A DNA stretch of 64,000 nt from Symbiodinium kawagutii (GCA_009767595.1 VSDK01013561.1:93185-157184), one strand, 5' to 3'. Positions 46,501 through 56,545 are shown, counted from the first letter of the stretch. Made by a program: numbers and translations. The notes: generated by a model from the sequence alone, not told the origin.

Positions 46501-47063
46501 TCCATGATTTAAACAAACAATATATCTATATCATTTTGATGACTCATTGTTGATCCATCATGCTTGATCATGCTAGATCCATATGATGGTTTCTCAAAAC
46601 GAGGTACCCCAAAATCATCCAACAGTAATCATCTTGTAGCAATGAACAAACCATTTTGGGGGTTCCCTATTTTGAGAAACAAACATATGGCTATGGGTCA
46701 AAACCCTGCACCCCTGGTTCCCCCATCACTAACCATTGTTTTCCCTATAGTTTGTTGGTCATTATCCACCATTATTGGTTGGGTAACTGCTTGACCCATA
46801 GCCATATTGCTTCATAACTGATCAAACCCCCAAACCGTCCACCGGAGAATTCCAGCCGCTACACTGCTACTGGTCTCGCGGGTCGGGGTGATATCCGCGC
46901 GCGGTCGGAACCCTAAATTATCGGCTATGGGTCGGCTCCTCTGGGGCAGAAGCGCGACCCAACTCTACAGGTTGGGGCGATGCCCCATGCCCCCGCTTCA
47001 GGCTTCCGTGGCTTTGGAAGCGCCTTTAGGGTTGATGTTGGTCTCAGATAGCGGCTGTCATCT
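28577..47063 (-). CDS. Gene model (main), 17 candidate exons, about 482 residues, unknown protein
   Basis: Minus-strand exons: 46964-47063, 44939-45023, 43689-43809, 43219-43264, 42763-42885, 42280-42349, 41208-41338, 39825-39962, 38345-38408, 37033-37078, 34711-34765, 34328-34391, 33448-33481, 32941-33091, 31864-31961, 30121-30177, 28577-28641. Every one lies between AG and GT and all 16 joins keep one frame. Best-supported: 44939-45023 (IIHWGARLIDMMRLLTDEFL, about 89% G/C at third positions), 43689-43809 (MQPLRFVYQQLYDMLSLPL), 39825-39962 (GLWDERNLQEGDHRWW), 32941-33091 (SLGKSRDWLVAASEMVDLSQ, donor GTGAGG), 31864-31961 (acceptor TTTTTTCAG, ISRAQESANKLLYRKARASM). Introns hold a, b and c elements and the 1.35-kb TIR element. 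No domain recognised; ends unknown. Sites were picked among alternatives and 41208-41338 competes with a plus-strand frame. Confidence 0.5.
28675..28777. repeat. Family-b element
   Basis: ATATGGCTGTGGGTCAGTTC at the left, ATTGATCCATAGCCATG at the right. Confidence 0.7.
29285..29394 (+). CDS. Exon-like island, plus strand
   Basis: Between TTAG and GTGTTG; frame MFNADINVTVASEFTDRDRQ. No family. Only moderate GC. Confidence 0.35.
29553..29940. repeat. Composite of family-b and family-c halves
   Basis: 29553-29623 is half of b joined to half of c (29624-29664); 29820-29882 is half of b followed by half of c to 29940. Suggests recombination between, or nesting of, the two families. Confidence 0.6.
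30330..30436. repeat. Family-c element
   Basis: TATGGTGGTTTCTTGAAAAT at the left; CTTGAGAAACACCCATA at the right; preceded by a family-b left end (30299-30323). Confidence 0.7.
30781..30923. repeat. Family-b element
   Basis: Starts TATGGCGGGGGGGGGGTCAA and ends TTTTGACTCACAGCCATAT; an internal AACCCACAATAATAGGC unit is doubled. Confidence 0.65.
31310..31465 (+). repeat. Degenerate CCTATGAAAAACCATGAAAA repeats
   Basis: About ten 10-11-bp units with drift. Confidence 0.7.
32784..32889. repeat. Family-c element
   Basis: ATGGGTGTTTCTCAAAATAG at the left; ATTCTAAGAAACAACCA at the right; in a presumed intron. Confidence 0.7.
33280..33385. repeat. Family-c element
   Basis: GATTTCTCAAAATAGGGG at the left, TGAAAAACCACCAT at the right; between the 33.45- and 33.09-kb exons. 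Confidence 0.65.
33798..33923. repeat. Family-b element
   Basis: AATGGCTGTGGGTCAGTTCA at the left, CTGACCCATAGCCAAA at the right; between the 34.33- and 33.48-kb exons. Confidence 0.7.
34594..34684. repeat. Family-c element, diverged
   Basis: GCGTTTCTCAAGTCATAGG at the left; right end decayed; between the 34.71- and 34.39-kb exons. Confidence 0.55.
34911..35008. repeat. Family-c element, diverged
   Basis: The right end CCCCTATTTTAAGCAACCACC is clear; the left end is weak. Confidence 0.55.
35137..36485. mobile_element. 1.35-kb TIR element filled with CTGCAG-type repeats
   Basis: Ends are inverted repeats: TTTCGGGCGTTATTTTTTAC at the left (35149 on), its inverse at 36447-36470, with weaker matching outward to TATGG/CCATA. 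The interior is 10-16-bp units such as ACTGTGCTGCAGTT, with a 79-bp direct duplication near 35221-35390 and a 64-bp one at 35447-35560. No transposase. It lies in a presumed intron. Confidence 0.8.
35566..35752. mobile_element. 187-bp TIR element nested in the CTGCAG element
   Basis: TGACAAGCAGGAAGGCAATT at the left, near-perfect inverse at 35733-35752 with matching continued inward (TCTACTATC). The centre has G-rich and C-rich runs that could pair or form unusual structures. Confidence 0.8.
36651..36754. repeat. Family-c element
   Basis: AAAGGGTTTCTCAAAATAGG at the left; GACTTGAGAAACATC at the right. Confidence 0.65.
37298..37418. repeat. Family-b element (first of two in tandem)
   Basis: ATATGGTTATGGGTCAATAT at the left, GAACTGACCCACTGCCGT at the right; a partial copy also lies at 37146-37203. 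Confidence 0.65.
37420..37528. repeat. Family-b element (second of two in tandem)
   Basis: TATGGCGAGTTGGGTCAATA at the left, GAACTGACCCATAGACA at the right, directly after the previous copy. Confidence 0.65.
37530..38320. other. Non-coding span
   Basis: GGTTAATATGGTTG-like drifted repeats and an AT-rich stretch near 38140-38300. No gene seen. Confidence 0.6.
38520..39820. other. Non-coding span of TGGTTG / CAACCACC simple sequence
   Basis: GGTTGGTGAATCATGG-type units to about 38900, then CCACCATTTAACCACC-type units from 39420 up to the 39.83-kb exon. Repeat polarity switches strand between the halves. Confidence 0.65.
40000..40230 (+). repeat. TATATAATGGTTATA degenerate array
   Basis: TATAATGGTTATA and GGTTTTACAAT units with TA runs. 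Confidence 0.85.
40683..40804. repeat. Family-b element
   Basis: CATATGGCAGTGGGTCAAAA at the left, TTGACCCATAGCCATATG at the right; one of the cleanest copies. Confidence 0.75.
43079..43264 (+). other. Island open on the plus strand, opposite a candidate exon
   Basis: A 61-codon plus frame (MLVQRTSNEADGPGSMAPPS) ends at TAG 43262-43264. The minus reading 43219-43264 fits the main model (donor GTACGT). Only one can be real. Confidence 0.3.
44710..44823. repeat. Family-b element, diverged
   Basis: GGTTGTAGCTCAAAACCC at the left, ATTGACTTACAGCCATAT at the right. Confidence 0.6.
45075..45193. repeat. Family-b element
   Basis: TCTGGCTATGGGTCAATATT at the left, TTTTGACCCACTGCCATAT at the right; followed by a partial family-a copy (45198-45263). 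Confidence 0.7.
45354..45560 (+). mobile_element. Diverged single arm of the TTTAGGG fold-back element
   Basis: Shares ACACTGGCTATACGCAGTGA with the 22.2-kb arms, then TTTAGGG/TTTTAGGG (45385-45461), then a diverged version of the inner segment (AATGGCCCTGTGCAGG). No inverted partner nearby. Confidence 0.7.
45600..46560. other. Non-coding span
   Basis: ATCATTGACC/ACCATTG-type simple sequence; a small GC-rich patch at 45660-45780 has no convincing splice-bounded frame. Confidence 0.55.
46581..46806. repeat. Family-c element fused to a family-b element
   Basis: c occupies 46581-46688 and b 46684-46806; they share CATATGG, so one probably inserted at the other's end. Confidence 0.7.
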
Positions 47064-47450
47064 CTGCGAGATGTTCATGTCACGAGGATTATCAACCATC
47101 ATTAACCATTGCTATTGCTATAGTTGTTTGAAAACAATCATCAACCACCATTAGCCATTAATATCATTAATCATCAACCACCATTGCTATTTTCACCATC
47201 AACCATCATCAACCATTCACGGTTGTTAGTTGAAAATGATTCATTAATCAATGAATTGTATGTCCATCATCATTGATCACACTGCTACCCAGGGCTGGCT
47301 ACATCTGCATGACCACATCATTTGGCTCATAAATGCTGGGTGGAGCACACATAATCGACCAAAATGGGTGATGCTAGATCCACATTCATAAACCTCCTAC
47401 ATTGTGAGTTTCACTTGACAGGTGGTGCTGCTGATTCAACATGACAAATT

Positions 47451-47876
47451 GGGAACCATGACCATGGTTCCATCATGGCTGATTCTGTGGAGCTTGAGTC
47501 GGTGATTGTGGAGGTCTGTAATTGGTGGCTCCAGGGTCATCAGCTACAACTGGTAATATCACCTTTTACTTGGTGATTTTGTGGCCGGGGTTTGAGGCCC
47601 TAAGCCTCCTCTTCAACATGAATTCAGCCGATGTGTCTGAAAGTTGTATCTTAGTTGGGTTTGTGCCAAAATAGGGCAAGCAAGAACCCACAAAAATATG
47701 ATTATTTCACCAGGAAACCATTGGTTTGGGGGGTGCAATTATTTGGCACATACACAGGTGGTAGATACTGTTGGAGGAGATATACTTGACAGTTGAATCA
47801 TGTTTAATTAATCACAATCACCAACTCAAGCTCTGCAGAATCAGCCATGATGAAACCATTGTCATGGTGGGTTCCC
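47451..47876. repeat. Inverted duplication with coding-like arms
   Basis: 47451-47510 and 47813-47876 are inverted copies, roughly 85% alike, containing ATGGCTGATTCTG. Both arms can be read MADSxELExVIV from that ATG. The 300-bp centre has no long frame. Confidence 0.65.
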
Positions 47877-48109
47877 AACTTGTAGCCACCACTCAACAGC
47901 TTCCCACTCCAATGTGCAAACCCTTCAGACACTACCATCTACAAGCTGGGTCACCATGTATGAGTTGGTCTATAACTTCACTGGGGCTAGCTACCAGTTC
48001 TAGACCCTTCCCAACTTATAGCCGCTGGGGCGCACCATCATCCACCACCAACCATGACTTCCACCATCCGCCCGGGTATTGCGACGTCTGTGGCGAGTCA
48101 CTGCGTCAC

Positions 48110-50037
48110 AGAGAGCCGTGGAGTTTGTGGCTGCAGTATTAGAGATTCACTGGCCTGTCCGCGCTGCGAAATCCGAAGGGATCGGGGGCAGCTATTGGAA
48201 TGGACTACTATGATAAGCTACCACGGTTTCCGCTAGTAATTAGGGTTGTCCATTTAAAAATGGTACCTACTAACCATCCAAGTTCATAACCATTAGGAAT
48301 CTACCATTTTTGGACAAAACCAACTACTAACAGCATAGTATTGTTGTTGGGTAACGACCAATGCTGGGCATGGCTATTAAGATAATAAAAAAGTACGGTA
48401 CATGCTGTTCAGGGGACTGTCGATCTAGTACTTTTTTCAGAAATGGTGGAATGTGCTGTATCTACATCCAACACTGCCGGGTATGTTAGCATGGCATCAT
48501 TCAACCATGTAAAGCAAATATATAAATATAGTACAATTCAATATCATAAATACAACTTTGGCAATAAAGCATGACATCACGATGTTCATCCTTACTGGAT
48601 ATGATCAAACTACCAACAAAACAACAGCTCAGACGATATGTCTGTCCAACGCAGGAATCCCGAATACCAGGGAAACCATCCACAGCTGAAAGCTACAAAA
48701 ACGTCCACCTGCCTGGGAATTCTTTGGTGGTAAGTCACTCCAATGGATCTTTCCACTTCGAGAAGATAAAAATGTCACATGTCAACCAAACCACTAACTA
48801 GTAGTTGTTTACCACTATCGTTGCTTCCCCTTAACCCTTCAACCATTAACTTTGGACCATCGAAATTCCCATGGTCTTCCCAAACCCTTTGACCACAAAA
48901 ATAATCCCAAAACTCACATAGGCTGGTTCTTTGTCATAAATCCCTCATAATCCCCTAAAACATAATCCCCTACCCCCAACAAACTTGTTGGTTCACCACG
49001 ACGTTCTCCATCCCCTTTGGAAACGGTCACGTTCCCTCGACATGTCGGTAGGTGCCACCCCCGGCGCTCCGCGTCGCTCGCCTCCTGTTGCACCTTCTTC
49101 GCCTCTTGGCGAACCCTTTGCGCTGCCTGGGCGGTCACCCATGTCACCCTTGCCGGGAAGCGCTTCACGAAGCCCTTCACGGCGAAACCGTTGGGACGAC
49201 CGGCGCGAATGATTGTGGTGGTTCTTATTTTTCAGAGTGGTTGGCAATGATAGTGGTTAGTAAGATGATTGTGGTTAGTGGTGATTGTGGTTAACCTGTG
49301 TGGTAATGATAGTTGTTATGGTAGTGGTGTAAGGCACTTTCGTTTAAGGTAATGGTAGTTGTTACAAGTTATTGGTAGTGATGGTCAGCAATAGAATTAG
49401 TGTTAGATATTATCAGAGTGGTTGGTGATGATGATGGTGATTAGTAAGGATTCACTTCTGCTTACTTATGGTTAATAATGATGATGATAATGGTGGTCCA
49501 TCATAATCATAGTGGTTGGTGATTATAACATGTGTGCTTAAGAACAATAATGGCTAATGATGATAATAATAGTAATAACGGGGATAGGATGATAACGATT
49601 GATAATAGTTAGTAATGGTGGTGATTGAAGGTTACCACTGATGATTGGTGCTTAGTGAAAGTTAGAAGAGATGGTCCGTAATAAGAAATAATACTACAAA
49701 TAATGCTTGATGATGCTTCATGATGCTGGTGTTTGATGAAGCTAGTACTGATGTTTGAGGATGGTTAATACTGATGGTGATCAATGGTGGTTGATAACTG
49801 TGCTCGGTCATGATGGTGTTGGAAGATTACGACTAAAGGTTTCAATAATGGTGCAGGATGATGATTAATAATGATGGCGCTTGATGATAGTTTGTATGTA
49901 CTGAGGTTTGAAAAACTGGTTGCCCTTGATGAATCGAGAGTAATGATTAATCATGGCAAATTAATGACGAAGGTTGATGGCGATGAATAGTGGTTGTGGT
50001 TAGTGATGATGGTTGACAGAAATGGTTTAGGGTCGAT

Positions 50038-50073
<36 letters not shown>

Positions 50074-51787
50074 CGATGATGTTTAATTAATATTTGATGG
50101 GTGAATACTGATGGTGTGGCCAACATTGCGGGTGCAGGAAGACACATTAGTTGACACTTGGGAATAGTGATGGTGCCTCAAATGTGACAATAATGCCAGT
50201 GAACAATAGCGGTCTGCGATGATTGATAATGATCGTTTCTGGTGGTTGATGACCGCGATGATGTCGTGATACTGTAGCAAATGATGTTGTTTTTTTTGAG
50301 TTTCTTAAAATGGGGGTACTCCCCAATCATCCTTTAATTATCAATCATTTACAGTAAGAAAACAATCACGTTGGGGGGTCCGTATTATGAGAAACCGGTA
50401 GTGAATTTTAACCACTATCAACTATCATTATGAATTAGATTGAATTAGTAACCATTATCAACCGATATCAACCATCATTAGCTATCATTTGGTCACACCA
50501 CTCCTGGGGGCCGCTCCTGGCCTCGCTCCCCCTTCTACCGGGCTAGGGCCGGATCCCCCTGGCTCCGAATCGCTCCTTTCGAGCCCCACCTGGCGTAAGT
50601 AGTTGGTCATCTTCACCGTCATGAGGGCGTTCTTCATCTTGGTCCTGATAGTAACGGCGCCGAAGCAAAACCGTCAGGCTCATAGAATCGTTGATGTTTT
50701 TTTAGATATATATATATATAATATGTACACAACCTGGTTCACGAGCAAAAAAAAGAACAGTTAGGGGTTGGGAACAACCACCGACAGCACCCGAACTTTC
50801 TCGATGTTTGGTGTCCTCCTTTTGGAGGAGTTACGTGGCAAGTCCTCGGGATCCTGCGAGTACCACGGAGACGGGTCCAACTTTTGAAGCATCGACTCTG
50901 GCGGTAAACAGGTGGGGCGCTCTGATCATAGACAAACTATGACTATGTTAGTCAAACATTTTTCATAGACAAACTATAATACTGGTGAATATCAGCAATG
51001 ACTCACCCATGCTTCACTGGTTGGTGGTTTCAACCCCTATGAAAAATGTTAGTCAACCAAACATTTGTTTGTAACTACTATGGAAAATACAAAAATATCC
51101 AAAACCACCAACCAGTAGAATGATCATCTCTATGATCTTCACGAGGTCATCGACACAATTCATCATCTTTTTCTAGCAAATCAATCCCCCTTAAGTGATG
51201 CGGATTCAGATTAGTTCCTGACCATGCCACTTCGGACGGATTCACAGTGACTTGACAATGTAGCTTCACACTTACAAAGCCGTTCAATGTAACATGATCA
51301 ATCACTCCATAGAAATGTCTCAGTATTTGTATATCTACACGTATACCTCTGCATCTATCTATATAGGATTGTTTCTTCAAAAAGCGATACCCCCAGTTAT
51401 CATCCATTCATGGTACTCAACCGACCATAACTTTGGGGTTCCCAATGACCTTAGAAACAATCAACATTCGCAAATGATTCACCATGAGCTTGTTGAAAAT
51501 TATCCCCTATGAAAGTATATAACCACAAGTTCCACACCCGTCACCCAACAAAGCAATGGAAAATCACAATGTCTTGTGAAGAAACCCTGGGAAACCATCA
51601 ATAAATGCTGGATATTCCATTGCCAGATTAGTGCAATCCACAGTGCAATCCACCCAAAAAAACTGATGAAAACTATGCGCCGGTGGCACCGCAACGATTC
51701 GCAATCGATTCGCAGGTCACTGTCTGGCCGAGAAAAAACGGCGGAAGATCTTCGCTCCTTGGGGTCGCGTCGTCCTGGAGCATGGCA
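48110..51787 (-). CDS. Gene model (upper), four candidate exons, unknown protein
   Basis: Minus-strand exons 51721-51787 (AMLQDDATPRSEDLPPFF, donor GTGACC), 50539-50637 (KNALMTVKMTNYLRQVGLER, donor GTAGAA), 49031-49174 (QRVRQEAKKVQQEASDAERR, donor GTGACC, about 80% G/C at third positions, helical) and 48110-48163 (QASESLILQPQTPRLS, donor GTGACG). All joins are in phase 0. An exon joining this to 47063 was not found, so it may be the same gene as the main model or another. No family recognised. Confidence 0.45.
48246..48320. repeat. Hairpin-forming repeat
   Basis: GTTGTCCATTTAAAAATGGTA at the left matches ACCATTTTTGGACAAAAC inverted at the right; small MITE-like remnant. Confidence 0.5.
49240..50110 (+). 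repeat. GTGGTTAGTGATGATGG-type simple sequence with (GAT)n run
   Basis: Degenerate triplet-like repeats; 50036-50082 is an almost pure GAT run. The histidine-rich minus frame here is an artefact. Confidence 0.8.
50299..50398. repeat. Family-c element
   Basis: GAGTTTCTTAAAATGGGGG at the left; ATTATGAGAAACCGG at the right. Confidence 0.65.
51017..51115. repeat. Family-a element
   Basis: ACTGGTTGGTGGTTTCAACC at the left, AAAACCACCAACCAGT at the right. Confidence 0.75.
51369..51462. repeat. Family-c element, diverged
   Basis: TTGTTTCTTCAAAAAGCG at the left; CCTTAGAAACAATCA at the right. Confidence 0.55.
51551..51633. repeat. Family-e element, partial
   Basis: GCAATGGAAAATCA at the left, ATTCCATTGCCAGATTAG at the right; just below the 51.7-kb exon. 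Confidence 0.55.
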
Positions 51788-51839
51788 CTGCTGTGCCGTG
51801 ATGTGCGAGGTTACAAAGGTAGAAGGATGGTTGAATACG

Positions 51840-52200
51840 TACACGTATATCTGTATCTTTATCTATATCTATATATATATATAAATTACCAATGTATATA
51901 TATATATATTTTATATTAAAAATATTTACATATATTTCTGTGTATATATATATATGTAAAAATGTGCGTGTGTGTGTGTGGAATATTATGTTACGATATA
52001 TAAAGAAAAATCTATATATATATATTCGTATGTTCAGATGTATCAATGCATCCGAATGTATCAATCCGTTTTCATATGATGATTCAAATATTTATATATA
52101 TATATATGTATATGTATACCCTACTCCATACATAAATAACTATGTACATATACATATATATATACATATATACATATGTATATTTATACATCTACGTGTG
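51840..52200. repeat. TATA/TACATA microsatellite-rich stretch
   Basis: Several (TA)n blocks joined by TATGTATACA-like sequence. Tyrosine/isoleucine frames here are artefacts. Confidence 0.85.
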
Positions 52201-52401
52201 CATGCACACTGAATCACATGGATTACACAGCTGCTCCACGGGTGCGCATGCACCCACATAATATCCTGGCGTTAAAGTGCTTTGAGTGTGTTTGGCAACA
52301 TGCATGTACCATTTCGTTTTTCCGAAGTTGGTTCACATCAGCAGCAGATCTTGGTGATGACAATGTGCACATGATCATATTGATGTGATTGAATGCATGT
52401 A

Positions 52402-52515
52402 ACATGTAGTGTTTTCTATAAATGGAGGTACCCCAAGTCATCATCTAGTATTTGACATTTAGAGTAATAAACCACCCATAACCTGGTGTGCCCAAATTTT
52501 AAGAAGTCCCCATGT
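52402..52515. repeat. Family-c element, diverged
   Basis: ACATGTAGTGTTTTCTATAA at the left; TTAAGAAGTCCCCATGT at the right. Confidence 0.5.
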
Positions 52516-52734
52516 AGGTAAAATCATCACAATGATTGAAAATCAAATGGATGGCGCTATTCGTCACAAGACGTGCTTTGGCTTCATCGGTGGGGCACCT
52601 TCATAATTGGCATGGACGCGTCATCTTCGTGGGAAATTCCGGGTGTTTTGTGGGATGCACCCATTGATCACAGAGCTCGCTTAACAACGATGATCAATCG
52701 CTAACATCATGATCAACAACAGCTTTTCCAAAGC

Positions 52735-54260
52735 ATTAAAAAGGCATCATCAGCCATCATCAACCAGCAGCCAACATTTCTCAGTCATTGAGTCATCAAA
52801 CATTACCAACCGACTCTTAACCATCCTTAATCACCAATTGACCATTAATGAACCATCAATCAACCATCATCACCCAGCTCATTAGCCATCATCAACCAGC
52901 AGCCATCATCAACTAGCCATCATCAACCACTATTAACAGCCACTAGCCATCATCAACTAGCCATCATCAACCACTATCAGCAGCCACTAGCCATCATCAA
53001 CCAGTTCATTGGCCTATTCACCAGCTTCTCAACCATCAATCAACCATCATTTGCCATCACTCATTTTCATTAACCACTACTAAATCCATATGAACCATCA
53101 TTTACCATCAAAAAAAAGCAAAACAAACTTCACGAACCATCAACCATCACTTACCATCCAACCAACCTTCGCAAAACAAAAATATCCCATCATCAACCAG
53201 CCTGTGGCGCAGCGCGGTCATCGCAGATCTCCTGGCTCTCATCCTCACTCTCCGTGAAGGTCTCACTGTCTGCCTGGCGTTTCAAGGCGAACGGGTGATT
53301 CCACGGGCTAAACGGCTTGCTTGATAGTGACCAGTGGAACTAATGGCTACCCAGGATTAATAAACTAATGCGCAAGTCAGCCAGCCGTCCCAGAGTCATT
53401 AGGGAAAATAAAAACATGTTCAAAACCACCAAGAAGACTGGTTAGTTGCTAGTGAGTGGTTGGCTGATGTCTGATGATTTGATGATCCTTGACAACAATG
53501 TCTGAATAATGGTTCAGAGTGTTTGATTTTGATCGATTGGTATTCACTGACCATCAGTGACTGCTCTTGAATAATGGATCATATGATTTATACCAGATTC
53601 ACCATCCAACAAACCCATATTAACCACTATTCAGGATATATGAAGCCATCTTTGTTCACTGGCCCTGCTCAACACCGTCGAATAGCCATGATAAACCATC
53701 GAATTCACCATGTAATAATTGCGATTACACCACACATTCACCATCATTCACCATCCATTTAATTAACCATTATCATGGTATGCGTTCGCTATCATCCATC
53801 TGAACCTTGAATCTATCCATCTATTTAAGCATACATTTAACCAAATTTGACCACTATCAACCATTATTGGATCTAGTTGACCATCCATTTGGGGGTTCTC
53901 AAAATAAGGATGATTACCTGTAAGAGCTTAATATTGGATCATTTGGGAGTCCCTCATTTTGAGAACCATTCATTTAACCACTATTATATGACCATCATTG
54001 ATCATTAGATCTAATCAACCATCCATTTTACCACCCATTTAACCACTATTGACTATTAACATCTATTGGCCATTATCCATTATCCAATTTAATTATATCA
54101 ATTCACCACCCATTTAACCACTATCAACCACCCATTTAACCACTATCAACCACGATTAGATCCAATTCCTCACCCATTTCACCTCTGCCATCATTTACTG
54201 ACCATCATTGACCATTAGATCCAATCAACCACCCATTTCACCACTACCATTCTTAGATCT
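52735..54260 (+). repeat. CATCATCAACC / CCATTTAACCACTAT simple-repeat region
   Basis: Degenerate arrays at 52735-53060 and 53990-54260; between them a small GC patch (53210-53310) without a clear exon, and a family-c remnant (53886-53972). Confidence 0.75.
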
Positions 54261-54384
54261 AATCAACCAATCAAACCATCCATTCGCGCAAACTGGTCGC
54301 AAAGCTGAAGATTGGAATCTTGCCAAGTGGAATCAATTAAGAAATCCAAGCAACCACCCATTTCACCACCAACTTGTGCCATAC

Positions 54385-54470
54385 TCAGCCGCCAAATTCT
54401 CCAGCCTCCAAGTCGTCTAACTCTTGGGGCCGATGCTCTTCGAGACCCGGGTGGGGACCTAGGCTCCGGA
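54385..54470 (-). CDS. Possible terminal exon, unknown protein
   Basis: Minus frame GLEEHRPQELDDLEAGEFGG followed by TGA at 54385-54387; about 75% G/C at third positions. The upstream AG near 54470 is weak. A plus-strand frame (SRLTLGADALRDPGGDL) with a GTTGGC donor is also open. Confidence 0.35.
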
Positions 54471-54517
54471 GGCGCGAGCACGGCCGTGGCCCCGGGTTGG
54501 CGGATGGTTGGCAGGTG

Positions 54518-54624
54518 GCTGTTGATGGTTGATCACACCGTCATGAAAAATATGTGCAAGTCAACCAACCAACTATTTGGCAATACATTTGGGAATATGA
54601 AAAATGCTTGAAACTACCAACCAC
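54518..54624. repeat. Family-a element, diverged
   Basis: Keeps GTCATGAAAAATATGTGCAA and the right end TTGAAACTACCAACCA. Confidence 0.55.
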
Positions 54625-55302
54625 GTGTTTGTTGGCTTATTGGTTTGGATTGATTGAATTGATGGCTCGATGGTGGCTGGTTGATGCTTGGCAAGTTGGT
54701 GACCTACCAACTTGCCAATCAACGACTAGTTCAACTATCAACCGCAATCCATACTTCAATGTGCACCCACACCCCTTGTACAGTAACTGGTTCCATTCAC
54801 TATGGTTAATGCATAGTCAGGATTAATAACCCCCTAATTAATCAACCCCCTCCTGATCCCCAGACCCTGGGTCACAACTCACGACTCATGCCGGGTCAGA
54901 TGGTTACATCCCCAGCAGCATCCAAGGCCAAGCGACGGCTGGGATCACTTGGACTTTCTACGTTTTCCTACCCACGGGGTCGGCGACGAGGGCCCACGAT
55001 GAGGTGCCCCCCCGGCCCTGCCCCCTGCTTGCGGCCTATAGCAGTGGGCTCCATGGTTGTTGGTGAATGCTTGGGTGGTGAATGCTTGGTGGTTGATGGT
55101 TGCTTCGAACCCACAATGAATGACAAAAAACGGGGTTACAAAGACAATAACTTTCCACCTCTGTCCACTATAGCTAGGTAAGTGATCAGTAGCAGGTGTA
55201 ATATTAGACAAACTACGTTGGACAATTGGGTGAACATGAAAGCTGGCTAGCAATTCAGTCTCCATTATGATCAGCCGATCGTCCATAATCAACCACTGAT
55301 CA

Positions 55303-55412
55303 ACGTGGTTTCTCAGAATCGGGGCACCCCCAGTGATCATCCACTTTGCCAACCATTTATATACAGAAGTAAACTATCAATCATATTGGGGTTCCCCTTT
55401 GACTTGAGAAGC
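55303..55412. repeat. Family-c element
   Basis: ACGTGGTTTCTCAGAATCGG at the left; GACTTGAGAAGC at the right. Confidence 0.6.
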
Positions 55413-55816
55413 TATCATGATATGGATATCCTTTAATTAACCATGATTGACCCATATGAACACAATATTATATATGAACCATTTCCAACCCTGCTAATGG
55501 CAATGATGAACAGTACTCAAGCATCATTAATCATCATTAACATCACCATGCAGACTCAAACAACCATCAAAAAAACATACATTGGACCATGAATACCATA
55601 TGTCATATATCAGCCATACACCAAGCTGAATCATGCTATATCTGCATCATCATCACCCAACTTACTAACCATACTATTCAACAGCTTTTTGATTTTTTGA
55701 CCATCCAATCAACTACTTTTTGAATCGACCAATGTTAGTGAGCCATGATTTTCAAGTTGTCATTAAGCATGTTACCGACCCTAGATGCTTGCTAGCTTAT
55801 GAACCATGTTTTAAGC

Positions 55817-55938
55817 CATATGGCTGTGGGTCAAAATCCTTAGTCCCCCTGGTTCCCCTTTCATTAACCATTGTTTTCCTTGTTATTGTTGGTCATTGTC
55901 CCTATTATTGGTTGGTTAATATTGACCCATAGCCATAT
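55817..55938. repeat. Family-b element
   Basis: CATATGGCTGTGGGTCAAAA at the left, TTGACCCATAGCCATATA at the right; runs into a tandem array of its right-end sequence. Confidence 0.75.
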
Positions 55939-56205
55939 AGTTGGTATATATCCCCTATAATTGTTAGTTATATCACCTATTATTAACCATTAACCAACTA
56001 TTATTGGTTGGGTAATATTGACCCATAGCTATATAGTTGGTATATAGCCCCTATAATTGTTGGTTATATCACCTATTATTAACCTCTTATTATCTATTAT
56101 TGGTTGGTTAATATTGACCCATAGCTATATGTAGCTGGTATATCCCCTACTATCGTTGGGTAATCTCCCCTATTGTTAACCATTATCAACCATTTGGATA
56201 ACTTT
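55939..56205 (+). repeat. 96-bp tandem array ending in family-b right ends
   Basis: Units 55939-56034, 56035-56130 and 56131-56205 (partial), each starting GTTGGTATATA/GCTGGTATAT; the first two end ATTGACCCATAGCTAT. A single related unit is at 19646-19736. Confidence 0.75.
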
Positions 56206-56360
56206 AACCCATATCATCCCATATCCGGCTGTCAATTCTCAAGCACGGCAGTTTTAACGTGGCTATGCTGTGCTCGCAGTGGTCCTCAGCCAGCTCACGG
56301 CCTGGCGCGGGATGCGGCAATCAGCGATCAGGTTGGTTGGCAGCGGTAAATGGCGTTGGA

Positions 56361-56545
56361 GTTCAGGATGGGTTGATGGTTGGTGGGGTTGGTTGGGGTG
56401 GTTGGATTGGTTGGGTTGGTTGATGGTTGGTTGATGGTACATCGGCAACTGGTGGTTGAGTTGATGGTTGATGATTGGGAGGGCAACTGGTTGGTGGTTG
56501 AGTTGATGGTTGATGATTGGTAGGGCGACTGGTTGGTTGATGAAT
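56361..56545 (+). repeat. GGTTGGTTGATGG simple repeat
   Basis: Degenerate TTGG/TTGATGG repeats, beside a GC-rich patch (56265-56345) with no clear exon. Confidence 0.8.

Noticed and set aside
48066..48180. CxxC pairs (CDVCG and CPRC) suggesting a zinc ribbon.
   Set aside because: The pairs lie in different plus-strand frames; the minus frame fits the neighbouring exons better.
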